Assembly (NCBI RefSeq): GCF_024218795.1
Contig: NZ_CP100402.1
Location: forward strand, 62,001-126,000
Direction: 5' to 3'
DNA length: 64,000 nucleotides
DNA from: Halorussus aquaticus
Lineage (GTDB): Archaea; Halobacteriota; Halobacteria; Halobacteriales; Haladaptataceae
The position numbers and the translations under genes are program-made. Below, piece by piece: positions 18,835 to 27,626 of the stretch. Position 1 is the stretch's first letter; each line of letters starts with the position of its first letter. The notes below the pieces were generated by a model, which saw only the letters and a program-made list of their open reading frames with translations, was not told where the DNA came from and did no database searches.

Positions 18835-19003
18835 GTGAAATCGCAGTATCCTTGGCCTTGTTGATGACGGTCAGTAACCTACAGCGTCAAAACCCCGACT
18901 ATAGTGGTCAATCTCATTCAGTTGTACCTTGTCAGTCCTAATGGATGTTCAATTCTGTTGAGGGCAGTTAGAGTTGGGCGTACAACTCCGGATGGATAAG
19001 ACA
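18835..19003. other. Intergenic, nothing recognised
   Basis: No coding frame or structured element that I can support. Confidence 0.4.
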
Positions 19004-19219
19004 TTACTCACTGTATTCGAAGTCACTTGAACTATGAGCGCCCTCAAGTGACGCAAGTCGTGTCGCGATTTGTTCACGGAAGGCAAGACCTCCAAGAACC
19101 GTTACCGTAAGAATCACTTGTCCAACTGCCTCAAATGGCATATCGTATTTCGACGGGGTCATATCTAAAGAAGATACTGGTAGCTCCGCCTCCATTTTGT
19201 CCCAATCTGCGATGTACAC
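19004..19219 (-). CDS. Possible small membrane protein
   Basis: A 71-codon frame with one hydrophobic stretch (VGQVILTVTVLGGLAF) and a charged tail (EYSE). A later start, MTPSKYDMPFEAVG, is also possible. No family is recognised and there is no operon context. Its real status is uncertain. Confidence 0.35.
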   Translation of the reverse strand: MYIADWDKMEAELPVSSLDMTPSKYDMPFEAVGQVILTVTVLGGLAFREQIATRLASLEGAHSSSDFEYSE

Positions 19220-19369
19220 TAAAAACTATCGTCCAGTTTCAGTCTAGAAAATTTGCGTGGGATTGCGGGAAGTCAAATAGTAAATGGTAGGAGTAAACGA
19301 TACTATATATCGGTACGTTCGGTTCTGTTCGTTATGTCTGGGTACGGCAAGGAACTAATCCCTCATAGC

Positions 19370-19404
19370 AATGCTCTTTTTATTCACCAAGTGACTACCC
19401 GGTG
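19370..19404 (+). promoter_or_regulatory. Promoter of the ECF transporter operon
   Basis: CTTTTTATTCACC (about 19375-19387) lies some 25 nt before the ATG at 19405, the spacing expected for an archaeal TATA box and leaderless start. No riboswitch-like structure was recognised upstream. Confidence 0.5.
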
Positions 19405-19998
19405 ATGGCTCAAACAACGGAGTCGACGCGGGGCAAATCCACCGCGTTCACGACCGACGTGGAACTGACGAATCTCGTGGTCATCGCGGGGCTCACGGCG
19501 GTACTGTTCGCAGGGGCATTAGCAATCGGTGAGGGTCTGGGCGAGATTCCTCCGGACATCGACTGGAAGGCGTTCTTCGTCGTATACACGGTCATCGCGT
19601 TCGTCCCATGGGGGACGCCGACCATCGCGGCGGCTGTCGGCGCAACCCTCGCAGAAGGTATCCTCGACTTCTTCGAGGGCATCGAACCGGACGAACCGTT
19701 CGGCTGGACCGGCTACGTTGTCGGCTTCACGGTCGCGGGATACTTCATGAAAGACCCGAGTAACAAGGTGAAGCTCACCATTGGTGCCGTGCTCGGCGCG
19801 TTCATACAGTTTGCCATCGAGGGGCTGAGTCTAATCCTTGTCTCGGGCGACGCGATGTCCGTGTATCTGACGGCACTCGCCGGCAACACGGTCACCCACG
19901 GTATTATCCTCGGTGCGATTCCGCTCATCCCCGTCGTCTCCGCGCTTCAGGGTCGCATGAAGCGCATGATGGCACCCGCCGCACAGCAATCCAACTGA
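19405..19998 (+). CDS. ECF transporter S component, substrate unknown
   Basis: 197 residues with about five or six hydrophobic segments, no signal peptide and a short polar N-terminus (MAQTTESTRGKSTAF). The position directly before a double ABC ATPase and an EcfT protein marks it as the substrate-binding S component of an energy-coupling factor importer. Segments such as FFVVYTVIAFVPWGTPTIAA and TVTHGIILGAIPLIPVV are conserved-looking. I do not recognise the substrate class, and no biosynthetic neighbour or riboswitch gives a clue. Known S components bind vitamins or metal ions. Confidence 0.75.
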   Translation: MAQTTESTRGKSTAFTTDVELTNLVVIAGLTAVLFAGALAIGEGLGEIPPDIDWKAFFVVYTVIAFVPWGTPTIAAAVGATLAEGILDFFEGIEPDEPFGWTGYVVGFTVAGYFMKDPSNKVKLTIGAVLGAFIQFAIEGLSLILVSGDAMSVYLTALAGNTVTHGIILGAIPLIPVVSALQGRMKRMMAPAAQQSN

Positions 19999-20054
19999 CG
20001 CGATAGCAGTTTTCTGTACCATGAATCCGACAAACCGAGCGAACGGGGGAATAG

Positions 20055-21794
20055 ATGCTTAGCGTAGATTCGTTCACGTTCACGTACCCGACGCAGGACG
20101 ACCCTGCATTGTCGGACCTGACGGTCCAGGTCGACGAGGGTGAGGTACTCGGTGTCGTCGGGCCGGTCGAAGCCGGGAAGACGACCCTGGCGATGAGTCT
20201 CGCCAGTTTCGCACCCCAAAACACCGGGGGGACGACCAGTGGTGACATCTCTGTCGCCGGACGCGACCCACGCGAGGCCGACGACAACAAGGTCGCAATG
20301 GTGTTCGAGGACTACGCCGCCCAACTCACCCAGGTTCGGGTCATCGACGAAGTCATCGCACCGCTGGTGAACCGCGGCATTCCGCGCGACGAGGCGACCG
20401 AGCATGCGCGTGACCTGCTCGAACGGGTCCGCATGGCCGACACCGAAGACAAGTTCACCTGGGAACTCTCTGGCGGCCAACAGCAGCGGCTGGCCATCGC
20501 TGCCGCACTCGCCATCGACCCCGAGGTAATGATATTCGACACCGCACGGGACATGCTTGATCCTGAGGGCCGCGACGATGTCGGGAACCTCGTCGCGTCG
20601 CTTGCCGGTGAGAAGACGCTCGTTGTCACAGAAAATGACCCTGACGCGCTGGTCGGCATTGCCGACAAACTGCTCGTCCTCAACGACGGTCAGCGCGTCG
20701 CATTCGGCCCTGCTGACGACCTCCTTCGAGACCAGGAACTCTTCGAGCGGATCGGGGTCGCTCCACCGGTCTGCTGTGAGATTGCGAACGATGTCGGGTT
20801 AGCTGGGAACCCGCTGACGCCGGGCGAGTTCCTCGACGCGTCTGAGCGTCATCGCACCGCTAATTCACGAGGATCGGATGTAACGGTGCAAGCACCGGAT
20901 GGGGGCATCCCTAAAGCAGCGGACTTCGGCGAACCGCTCGTCCGCGTCGAAGGTGCCAGGTACGAGTACGGTACCGACGAGGTGGCAGTGGATGAAGTGG
21001 ACTTCACCGTCCACGAGGGGGAGGTTCATGCGGTCATCGGTGGCAACGGTGCCGGGAAGACGACGTTCAGCAAACTTCTCGCTGGCCTGTTCGAGCCGAC
21101 GGCAGGGACGGTGTCCGTTGACGGCGACTCGACTGAGGGCCGTACTGCGCGCAACGTTGCAGAAACGGTCGGCATCGCCCTCCAGAACCCCGACGAACAA
21201 CTCTCCGAACAGACCGTCGAAGCGGAACTCCGTTTTCCGCTCGAAAAGCGCCAGTACGAAAAAACCGGGCTGCTGGGCCTCTCGAAGCGTGAACGTTACG
21301 ACAAGGAATTCATCGATTCCCGCGTGGAGGACGTGCGTCGCCTTGTCGGGTTAGACGAGGAGCAACTCGACGAGGACCCCATGTTCTTGCCACGCGGCCA
21401 GCGGCGGCAGGTGAACATGGCGAGCGCGTTGATGCCCGACCCGGACGTGCTGGTTCTCGACGAACCAGTTGCCGGTGTAGACGCCACAGCTCATCGCCAC
21501 GTCGAGCAGACGATCTCCCGATTGACTGACCAAGGGAAAGGAGTCGTCGTCATCGACCACGATATGGACTTCGTCTGTGAGGTGGCCGATACGATCACGG
21601 TTCTTGATGATGGGTCTATCGCGATGCAGGGACCGACGAAAGAAGTGTTCGACCGCGATAACTGGGAGTGGCTGACAAGTCGGCATCTGCTTCCGCCTCG
21701 TCCCGCCCGGCTCGCACGGCAGGTCGGTATCGAGGCGTTAACCGCCGATGAATTCGTCGAACAATTTGCTTCGCGCGTGGAGGTGTCAGGATGA
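20055..21794 (+). CDS. ecfA: ECF transporter double ATP-binding protein (fused EcfA-EcfA')
   Basis: 579 residues with two ABC domains. Domain 1 has Walker A GPVEAGKTT (36-44) and signature LSGGQ (138-142), but Walker B reads VMIFDTARD, with Thr163 where the catalytic Glu should be, and the switch His is Asn194 (VTEND). Domain 2 has Walker A GGNGAGKTT (329-337), intact Walker B VLVLDEPVAG (Glu470) and His502 (VVIDHDMD), but a degenerate signature LPRGQ (445-449). The site built from domain 2 Walker motifs plus domain 1 LSGGQ would be active; the other looks dead. It overlaps ecfT by 4 nt (ATGA). Confidence 0.9.
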   Translation: MLSVDSFTFTYPTQDDPALSDLTVQVDEGEVLGVVGPVEAGKTTLAMSLASFAPQNTGGTTSGDISVAGRDPREADDNKVAMVFEDYAAQLTQVRVIDEVIAPLVNRGIPRDEATEHARDLLERVRMADTEDKFTWELSGGQQQRLAIAAALAIDPEVMIFDTARDMLDPEGRDDVGNLVASLAGEKTLVVTENDPDALVGIADKLLVLNDGQRVAFGPADDLLRDQELFERIGVAPPVCCEIANDVGLAGNPLTPGEFLDASERHRTANSRGSDVTVQAPDGGIPKAADFGEPLVRVEGARYEYGTDEVAVDEVDFTVHEGEVHAVIGGNGAGKTTFSKLLAGLFEPTAGTVSVDGDSTEGRTARNVAETVGIALQNPDEQLSEQTVEAELRFPLEKRQYEKTGLLGLSKRERYDKEFIDSRVEDVRRLVGLDEEQLDEDPMFLPRGQRRQVNMASALMPDPDVLVLDEPVAGVDATAHRHVEQTISRLTDQGKGVVVIDHDMDFVCEVADTITVLDDGSIAMQGPTKEVFDRDNWEWLTSRHLLPPRPARLARQVGIEALTADEFVEQFASRVEVSG

Positions 21795-22582
21795 AGCGGC
21801 GCGTGCCGGTCGTCTACAACGACCGCGATACGTGGCTCCACCGCCGTGACCCGCGGGCGAAACTCGGCGTGTTCGTGGCGATGCTCCTGTATATGTACGT
21901 TGCACCGACCTGGGAGTGGATGGTGGTGTCGGTCGGCATCGGCCTCGGGATGGTCGCACTCGCTCGCGTTCCCCCCAAGTGGATCGGCGCGCTCTTGGCT
22001 CTGCAACTGGTGAACGTGCTCGGAATCCTGGCGTTTCCGGCCATCCAGCGCATGGTAGCCGGCGGCACGGCCTTCGGTGGCAACTTCGACTTTGGACTCA
22101 AACTCGCACTGTCCTGGCAGTCCGCACTCCTCGTCAGCGCCAGCCTCTTCACCACGATGGAACTCACCGAGATTACCGACGGCCTGCGGAAGCTCAGCGT
22201 TCCTGAACTCCTCTGCTTCACGTTAGAGTACGTCTTCCTGCTATTCTACGTCACCATCAGTGATCTCTTCCGTATAATGGACGGCATGAAGGTCAAAGGC
22301 CTTGAGATCGAGACGCGGAACCCACTCAAGTTCGCCAAGAACGTGCCGAGTTTGGCAGTCCCGATGTTCATGACGGTCCTCCAACGGTCGAACACGATGA
22401 TGTCGGTGCTGACGATGCGCGGGTACTCGTTCTCGAACGAGGGACGGGAGCTCCGCCACGACCTGCAATTCGACGGTGGAGACACTATGCTCGTGGTGGC
22501 GGCAGTAGCGGTTCTCACTGTCACCGGAGCTGTCAACTTCGGCTTGCTGACCGTCCCGTTTTTGCCAGCATCTGGAGCGTGA
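21791..22582 (+). CDS. ecfT: ECF transporter transmembrane protein EcfT
   Basis: 263 residues. The N-terminal RRDPRAKLGVFVAMLLYMYV is typical of EcfT/CbiQ proteins. Several membrane helices and a long amphipathic cytoplasmic region follow (ISDLFRIMDGMKVKGLEIET), where coupling to the ATPases occurs, with MSVLTMRGYSF resembling the Ala-Arg-Gly coupling motif. It links the S component to the ATPase. The start overlaps the ATPase stop (ATGA), and the stop is followed within 2 nt by the next gene. Confidence 0.85.
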   Translation: MKRRVPVVYNDRDTWLHRRDPRAKLGVFVAMLLYMYVAPTWEWMVVSVGIGLGMVALARVPPKWIGALLALQLVNVLGILAFPAIQRMVAGGTAFGGNFDFGLKLALSWQSALLVSASLFTTMELTEITDGLRKLSVPELLCFTLEYVFLLFYVTISDLFRIMDGMKVKGLEIETRNPLKFAKNVPSLAVPMFMTVLQRSNTMMSVLTMRGYSFSNEGRELRHDLQFDGGDTMLVVAAVAVLTVTGAVNFGLLTVPFLPASGA

Positions 22583-22584
22583 CC

Positions 22585-23031
22585 ATGACGAATACAGAAC
22601 CAACTACACGACAGCCGGAAAACGATTCGCGTACGTACGTCAATCCGAGCACTGCTGAAGGATGGAGCCGACTTGGCCTGTTTTTCGGCATGGGATTTTT
22701 CGCCATTGGTAATCTCCTTGAGATGGTCGCAGTCGTTTGGGGTGGAACCGTCATGATCGCTGGCGCATTCACCCTCAATACTGCTGGGAAACTCGCCCAC
22801 TACTGGAGCCTCTCAATCCCCCGTGCCGAACAGGTGAAACTTTCCGCGTCGTGGATACTCCTCGCCCTGACTGTGGTCGGCTTGCTACTGAACTATAGCT
22901 ACGCCCGTTACGGACCCGGTGAGGCATCGTTCTTCTGGTCGTTCGCAGTCGCGGGACTCGGGTTCGGACTACTTCATATGGCCGCACAGTCGAAGTACCT
23001 GCCAGTAACCGAGAAAACGGCTGACGAATGA
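22585..23031 (+). CDS. Four-helix membrane protein in the ECF operon
   Basis: 148 residues with about four hydrophobic segments (FGMGFFAIGNLLEMVAVVWG, ASWILLALTVVGLLLNYSYA and others) and a polar N-terminus. The ATG is 2 nt after the ecfT stop, so it is likely co-transcribed. No family is recognised. It may be an accessory subunit of the importer or act on its substrate. Confidence 0.65.
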   Translation: MTNTEPTTRQPENDSRTYVNPSTAEGWSRLGLFFGMGFFAIGNLLEMVAVVWGGTVMIAGAFTLNTAGKLAHYWSLSIPRAEQVKLSASWILLALTVVGLLLNYSYARYGPGEASFFWSFAVAGLGFGLLHMAAQSKYLPVTEKTADE

Positions 23032-23119
23032 TACAGGAAACGGTGTCGGATACGACTGTTATTTCGGGTCACCAGACGGGGAACACCCATCTTTTTACGC
23101 CAAAGGGCTACTTCCAAAT

Positions 23120-23494
23120 ATGACTGAGTTGGCCACGTCGAGGGGTGCTGAAGAAACTGAGACAAGCAATCACGCCGTTGTCGCACTAGTTATGTACGGT
23201 GCGGTCTTCTGGGGCTGGCTCAAATTGGACGACGTATTACGTTCAGTAGTAGGTGGTGGTGTCAATTTGTGGTTGTGGGGTTTCGGGGTTCCGATTTTGT
23301 GGGGCCTTCTGCTGATCTGCCTCCTAAAGCGATGGACGTGGGCGTGGATGAGCACGCTCTTGTTCGGTGCCGTGACGATGATGATGTTTTTGTTCCTTGG
23401 TAAGCAAATTCCAGCAACTGTGATGGGCGGGACGACGGTGTACTTTCTTCTGAAGGCCGGTCACTATGGTGTCGGGAAGCAGCATCCAGAATGA
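23120..23494 (+). CDS. Small membrane protein following the ECF operon
   Basis: 124 residues with three or four hydrophobic segments rich in Trp (NLWLWGFGVPILWGLLLICL). CTTTTTACGCC lies about 25 nt before the start, so it may have its own leaderless promoter as well as readthrough from the ECF genes. Function not recognised. Confidence 0.6.
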   Translation: MTELATSRGAEETETSNHAVVALVMYGAVFWGWLKLDDVLRSVVGGGVNLWLWGFGVPILWGLLLICLLKRWTWAWMSTLLFGAVTMMMFLFLGKQIPATVMGGTTVYFLLKAGHYGVGKQHPE

Positions 23495-23687
23495 GATAGA
23501 CAGCACACGTCTACATATGCAGAGGTGACTGCTGCATCTATTCTCTGAGTCGGTCACGGCACAGCTGACAAGATTTGGATAGGTCGCCTGCATTCGTGGA
23601 AGAAACACCGTGCGAATCGGTCAGTGGCTCGTCTGGCGAGACACTTGATTGGTAGACACAGCATCGGACTCGGTATCGACGGTGCAG

Positions 23688-23831
23688 TCAACTGTCAGCA
23701 GTATCCTCACCCGTCTGTTCCAGTAGCTCAACCATCTCTCGGGTGTTGTCACGAATGTCCTGACTCATAACGAAGGTAGTCACCATATACAAGACAGTGA
23801 TTCCGAGGGCGATGGTTCCGAGAGGGGCCAT
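23688..23831 (-). CDS. 47-residue membrane protein
   Basis: Starts MAPLGTIALGITVLYMVTTF and ends in an acidic amphipathic tail (REMVELLEQTGEDTADS). It has one transmembrane helix followed by a cytoplasmic helix. TTCTATATGATTA lies about 30 nt upstream on the minus strand, a suitable TATA box. No family known to me. Confidence 0.55.
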   Translation of the reverse strand: MAPLGTIALGITVLYMVTTFVMSQDIRDNTREMVELLEQTGEDTADS

Positions 23832-23995
23832 GAATACCAGAAGATGAGTCTAATCATATAGAATTTGGTAATAGAAATTATAGGGCGCAAGCCAGCCACG
23901 CATCGAGCAGACCTCTTCGACGCGACCTCCGTGCAGCATCACTATGATGAACTCAACGCCAGTTCAGTCCCGATTATCTGCTCTCTATCTGACGT

Positions 23996-24231
23996 TCAGA
24001 ACACCTCGTCGATGTCGTAGGTGAGACAGCCAATAGCGAGTTCACGGAACTACCTCCACGAGCGTCGGGGGCGGACGAATGTGCCGTATTTCTGTTTGAG
24101 ATGAGAGTTCACCGTCTCGCTCTGACTACGTTACCCGTAGCGGTCGGCGTCGAGCCGAGAGTTCCACGCCTCGTGGAGCGGCGAAAAGTATCGATGCTTG
24201 ATCACCGGACGAACATCCCGTCACGGGCTGA
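23996..24231 (-). pseudogene. C-terminal fragment of an IS5-type transposase
   Basis: The minus strand reads DVRPVIKHRYFSPLHEAWNS, then SQSETVNSHLKQKYGTFVRP and FRELAIGCLTYDIDEVF. This matches the C-terminal third of haloarchaeal IS5-family transposases, with the catalytic Glu in SQSETVNS. Two in-frame stops (after DADRYG and after RPRRSWR) show it is dead. It appears to truncate the lipoprotein gene that follows on the same strand. Confidence 0.7.
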
Positions 24232-24384
24232 CGCGCGAATTTTCTGGTCGTCGTCACGTGTAGATCGATAATCGCGTTTGACTTCTCGAATCCAATCGAG
24301 ACGCACGTCTGGTCGGCTGTCTCTCTCGAAACAGCCAGAGAAGACGGATGAAAGCGTTACAGATAGGACCTTACGTCGCTTCAT
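24202..24384 (-). pseudogene. Lipoprotein gene truncated by transposase sequence
   Basis: The reading frame starts MKRRKVLSVTLSSVFSGC, a lipoprotein signal with lipobox Cys, and continues DSRPDVRLDWIREVKRDYRS. From about 24230 the DNA becomes the transposase remnant in another frame, so the mature domain is lost. It follows the intact lipoprotein gene at 24498-25049 and probably belonged to the same operon. Confidence 0.5.
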
Positions 24385-24497
24385 AACGGACCCACTCCCC
24401 GACTGAGTGATGGATGTTCGAGTCAGTTTGATACTCTCGAATATCACTTCCTGGACTTTCCCCGTCGATATCTCGTATTCCGCTGAGACCGCTACGT

Positions 24498-25049
24498 TCA
24501 TCTCTCCTCCCCGACGAATCTTACATCGATTTTGCCCTTATTGATATGGATGTTATGTTCTGGACTGATCCCTTTATTCTCTTTCGGGGCTGTATTCCAC
24601 GCGCTCTGTGGCACGTCAAAGGTTTTCTGAAGGTTCACACCTTCTCCACTTGTCTCGAGTTTGTGGATGTACGTCGTAGGGTCCGAAATAACAATCACCA
24701 GGTATTCGCCATTTAAAATGGTCCCCTCGCCCTCAAATACTAGTGTTCCTTCATCCGACCCTCTATTGACCGTTAGCGAGATCTCGACCGGATTCTCGCA
24801 ATCGTTATAAATCTCTACTCCATGCGAATTATCGGCTGTTTTTGACTTCTCACCCAAAACGACCTCGGTAAAGGGCGCTTGACCGGGGTATGAGCGAGCA
24901 AATTCACTTATACGTTTTTTGACTGGTATTCCACTCGTTTTTGTCACCGTAAACTCTGATTTCTCTTCTGTTCCTACTACCGAAGTACAGCCAGCAAACG
25001 GGACAGTTAATGCAAGACCGCTAAGTCGGAGTACCTGACGGCGTCTCAT
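24498..25049 (-). CDS. Lipoprotein of unknown function
   Basis: 183 residues with signal RRRQVLRLSGLALTVPFAGC, a Tat-like lipoprotein leader. The mature part looks like an extracellular beta-sandwich (VEISLTVNRGSDEGTLVFEG). No catalytic motif is visible. Codon use is less GC-rich than in its neighbours, with many A/T third positions, suggesting a recent acquisition. Confidence 0.7.
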   Translation of the reverse strand: MRRRQVLRLSGLALTVPFAGCTSVVGTEEKSEFTVTKTSGIPVKKRISEFARSYPGQAPFTEVVLGEKSKTADNSHGVEIYNDCENPVEISLTVNRGSDEGTLVFEGEGTILNGEYLVIVISDPTTYIHKLETSGEGVNLQKTFDVPQSAWNTAPKENKGISPEHNIHINKGKIDVRFVGEER

Positions 25050-25499
25050 ATTTCAAGATTTGTGGAGAATATCAAAATCCCTGTGGAAGGTCAAATACTC
25101 TTCTAATGGCTTCTTCGTTCACAAAATACTTTGTCTGTACTAACGATTAGCGATTCTCGTAGTCGGCCTCCACCTCATGCCACATTCGCGCACTGGCCTT
25201 GTTTAGACGTGATGCAGATCGCCATTACGGTCTTTGCAGAAAAAAACGAGATTGGATAGAGAGACACTCTCGGCCTAATTCTATTCACCCTCCAGAGCCA
25301 CCGATCGACGTATTCACATCGTCTAAACACGGCCCACGCACGGTATTTACCAAGGCAACTAAAATCTATCACCGATTGAGGCTTTCAACAGCCCGGATAA
25401 ATAGGTTTCTTCCGGATCAATGGAAAGCAAAGCTCGAAGAAGGACTCAATACCGAGGATACCGACATTCGTTTGAACTAGCGGTATCGGTTCTCAGAAA
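25050..25499. other. Intergenic, no certain gene
   Basis: A 93-codon plus-strand frame (25199-25480; MFRRDADRHYGLCRKKRDWI...) is open but matches no family I know and has atypical basic composition, so I do not call it. Nothing else is evident. Confidence 0.35.
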
Positions 25500-25919
25500 C
25501 TATTCGATAGCGACAACGGCGTCGACGGTTACTGCGGCACCGCCGAGTAATTCACAAACACCGACAGTCGTGCGTGCCGGATACGTCTCATCGAAGTACT
25601 GCTCGTAGGTGTCGTTCACCTGTTCGTACGCGTCCATCTCGGCGAGATACAGAGTGAGTTGGAGAACGTCGTTCATCTCTCTACTGTGGCGTTCCAGTTG
25701 CGATTCAAGATTCTGTAAGCACCGTTCCAGCTGTCGGGTAGGCGGCTCATCGCTCATAACTCGATCTCCATCTTCTGGGAGTTGTCCCTCAATAAAGAGG
25801 AGGTCTGACTCACCAGTTTTCTTCCCGTATCCGGCAATGAACTCCGTTCCGTCACGCTGTTTTCGGCTGGTCATACTGGCCCGAGCTAACTGTGCGTCGC
25901 CCCGTGAGTTTGATTCCAT
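25500..25919 (-). CDS. ridA: RidA-family protein
   Basis: 139 residues of the YjgF/YER057c/UK114 fold. The active-site Arg sits in YPARTTVGVCELLGGAAVTV, followed by the conserved DAVVAIE. Characterised RidA proteins deaminate reactive enamine/imine intermediates. The first 30 residues, MESNSRGDAQLARASMTSRK, extend the usual N-terminus. A perfect palindrome overlaps its promoter. It is divergent from the arsenic operon. Confidence 0.85.
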   Translation of the reverse strand: MESNSRGDAQLARASMTSRKQRDGTEFIAGYGKKTGESDLLFIEGQLPEDGDRVMSDEPPTRQLERCLQNLESQLERHSREMNDVLQLTLYLAEMDAYEQVNDTYEQYFDETYPARTTVGVCELLGGAAVTVDAVVAIE

Positions 25920-25925
25920 ATCTGA

Positions 25926-25943
25926 GTTTAGTATTTACTAAAC
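25926..25943. promoter_or_regulatory. Palindromic operator upstream of ridA
   Basis: GTTTAGTA-TT-TACTAAAC is a perfect 8-bp inverted repeat lying 7-24 nt before the ridA start, next to the TATA-like TATAGTTTAG on the minus strand. Its position fits a repressor site. The cognate regulator is unknown. Confidence 0.5.
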
Positions 25944-26060
25944 TATAGTCCTTTCCACTTTTCCCAGATAGTGGGGTTATACCCTTATGTTCTTTCTCTA
26001 TATGCTAACTAGCCCTCTCATCCGAAACCGTTAATTGAGTCTCTATTCAAATCAAAACCG

Positions 26061-26462
26061 ATGGCACAAGCTACGGACCGACTTCGGCGGTATCTCGATG
26101 ATGAACTCGGGGAGTGTCGCAACGAGGATGTCGAGCGCCGCCTCGACGAACTCAGCACTCTCGAAGCCGCAATCGGGACAGCGCAAGTGGATGCTGAACT
26201 CGATGTGCTCTCGGCACTCTCCAACGACACGAGGTATACACTCGTCCGCGTCCTCGTCGCTGCGCGGGAGGAACTCTGCGTCTGTGAACTGAATGCGGTC
26301 GTCGACGTGACCGAAAGCGGCCTCAGCCACGCGCTCTCGAAGCTCGTCGATGCAGGACTAGCTGAGAGCCGAAAGGACGGCCGATGGAAGAAGTACCGTG
26401 CAACGAACCGGGCTGTCGCGCTTGTCACCGTCCTCGAGGGGAGCGTGAACGCCGATGAGTAA
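26061..26462 (+). CDS. arsR: ArsR-family metal-responsive repressor
   Basis: 133 residues. The winged helix includes SALSNDTRYTLVRVLVAARE, and the metal-binding motif ELCVCEL is on the recognition side, as in arsenite-sensing ArsR proteins. The N-terminal 45 residues form an additional helix rich in Asp/Glu/Arg. It likely represses the acr3-arsC genes and releases DNA on arsenite binding. It overlaps acr3 by 8 nt. Confidence 0.88.
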   Translation: MAQATDRLRRYLDDELGECRNEDVERRLDELSTLEAAIGTAQVDAELDVLSALSNDTRYTLVRVLVAAREELCVCELNAVVDVTESGLSHALSKLVDAGLAESRKDGRWKKYRATNRAVALVTVLEGSVNADE

Positions 26463-27618
26463 CGCCGACGCCCACGATCACGGCCCGAACTGCGACTGTG
26501 AGAGCTGTGGCGACCCGCGGTCAATGGACTTCCTCGATAAGTACCTCACCGTCTGGATTCTCGGTGCGATGGTCGTCGGTGTGGGACTCGGATTCGTCGC
26601 CCCGTCGGTGACCCAACCCATTCAGGACTTCCACCTCGTCGAAATCGGGCTCATCGCGATGATGTATCCGCCGCTGGCGAAGGCCGATTACTCGCAACTT
26701 CGCGCGGTATTCAGTAACTGGCGCGTCCTCGGGTTGAGCCTCGTTCAGAACTGGTTGATTGGGCCGACGCTTATGTTCGGGCTCGCCGTGGTCTTCTTCA
26801 GCGGACTGGTTCCCGGCCTGCCCGCTCGCCCCGAGTTCTTCCTCGGCCTCGTGTTCATCGGGATGGCCCGCTGTATCGCCATGGTGCTCGTTTGGAACGA
26901 ACTTGCAGAGGGATCGACTGAGTACGTTACCGGGCTGGTCGCGTTCAACAGCCTCTTCCAGATCATCACGTATGGGGTGTACGTCTGGTTCTTTGGGCTG
27001 TTCCTCCCGCCACTACTCGGGATGGAGACACTCGTCGCGGGCATCCAGACGTTCAACGTGACGCCGATGCAGGTGTTCCAAGCGATCGTTGTCTTCCTCG
27101 GCATCCCGTTCGTCGGCGGGTTCCTCACGCGATATATCGGCACGCGAACTAAGGGCGAGGAGTGGTACGACGAGACGTTGGTCCCGAAGATCGACCCGCT
27201 TACGCTCGTCGCGCTCCTCTTTACGGTCATCGTGATGTTCGCCACGCAGGGCGAGAACATCGTCGCCTCGCCGGGTGACGTGCTCCTGATCGCCGTTCCG
27301 TTGACGATCTACTTCGTCGTGATGTTCCTCGTGAGCTTCGGGATGGGCAAGGGCATCGGCGCGGACTACTCGACGACGACGGCCATCGGGTTCACCGCCG
27401 CCTCGAACAACTTCGAACTCGCAATCGCGGTCGCCGTTGCGGTGTTCGGCGTCGGCTCCGGCGTCGCGTTCACGACCGTCGTCGGCCCGCTCATCGAAGT
27501 ACCCGTCCTGCTTGCGCTGGTCAACGTCGCACTGTACTTCCAGCGAAAGTTCGACTGGAGTAGCGACGGAGCAGCGAATCTTGACGTAACCGCACGCGAA
27601 ACGACGACTGACGACTAA
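26455..27618 (+). CDS. acr3: Acr3-type arsenite efflux permease
   Basis: 387 residues with about ten membrane helices. Family hallmarks include FLGLVFIGMARCIAMVLVWN, containing the conserved essential Cys, and GFTAASNNFELAIAVAVAVF. The protein extrudes arsenite, and in some members antimonite, using the proton motive force. The N-terminus HDHGPNCDCESCGD is a His/Cys-rich metal-binding extension not typical of all Acr3 proteins. It is co-transcribed with arsR and arsC. Confidence 0.93.
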   Translation: MSNADAHDHGPNCDCESCGDPRSMDFLDKYLTVWILGAMVVGVGLGFVAPSVTQPIQDFHLVEIGLIAMMYPPLAKADYSQLRAVFSNWRVLGLSLVQNWLIGPTLMFGLAVVFFSGLVPGLPARPEFFLGLVFIGMARCIAMVLVWNELAEGSTEYVTGLVAFNSLFQIITYGVYVWFFGLFLPPLLGMETLVAGIQTFNVTPMQVFQAIVVFLGIPFVGGFLTRYIGTRTKGEEWYDETLVPKIDPLTLVALLFTVIVMFATQGENIVASPGDVLLIAVPLTIYFVVMFLVSFGMGKGIGADYSTTTAIGFTAASNNFELAIAVAVAVFGVGSGVAFTTVVGPLIEVPVLLALVNVALYFQRKFDWSSDGAANLDVTARETTTDD

Positions 27619-27626
27619 TTCAAACC

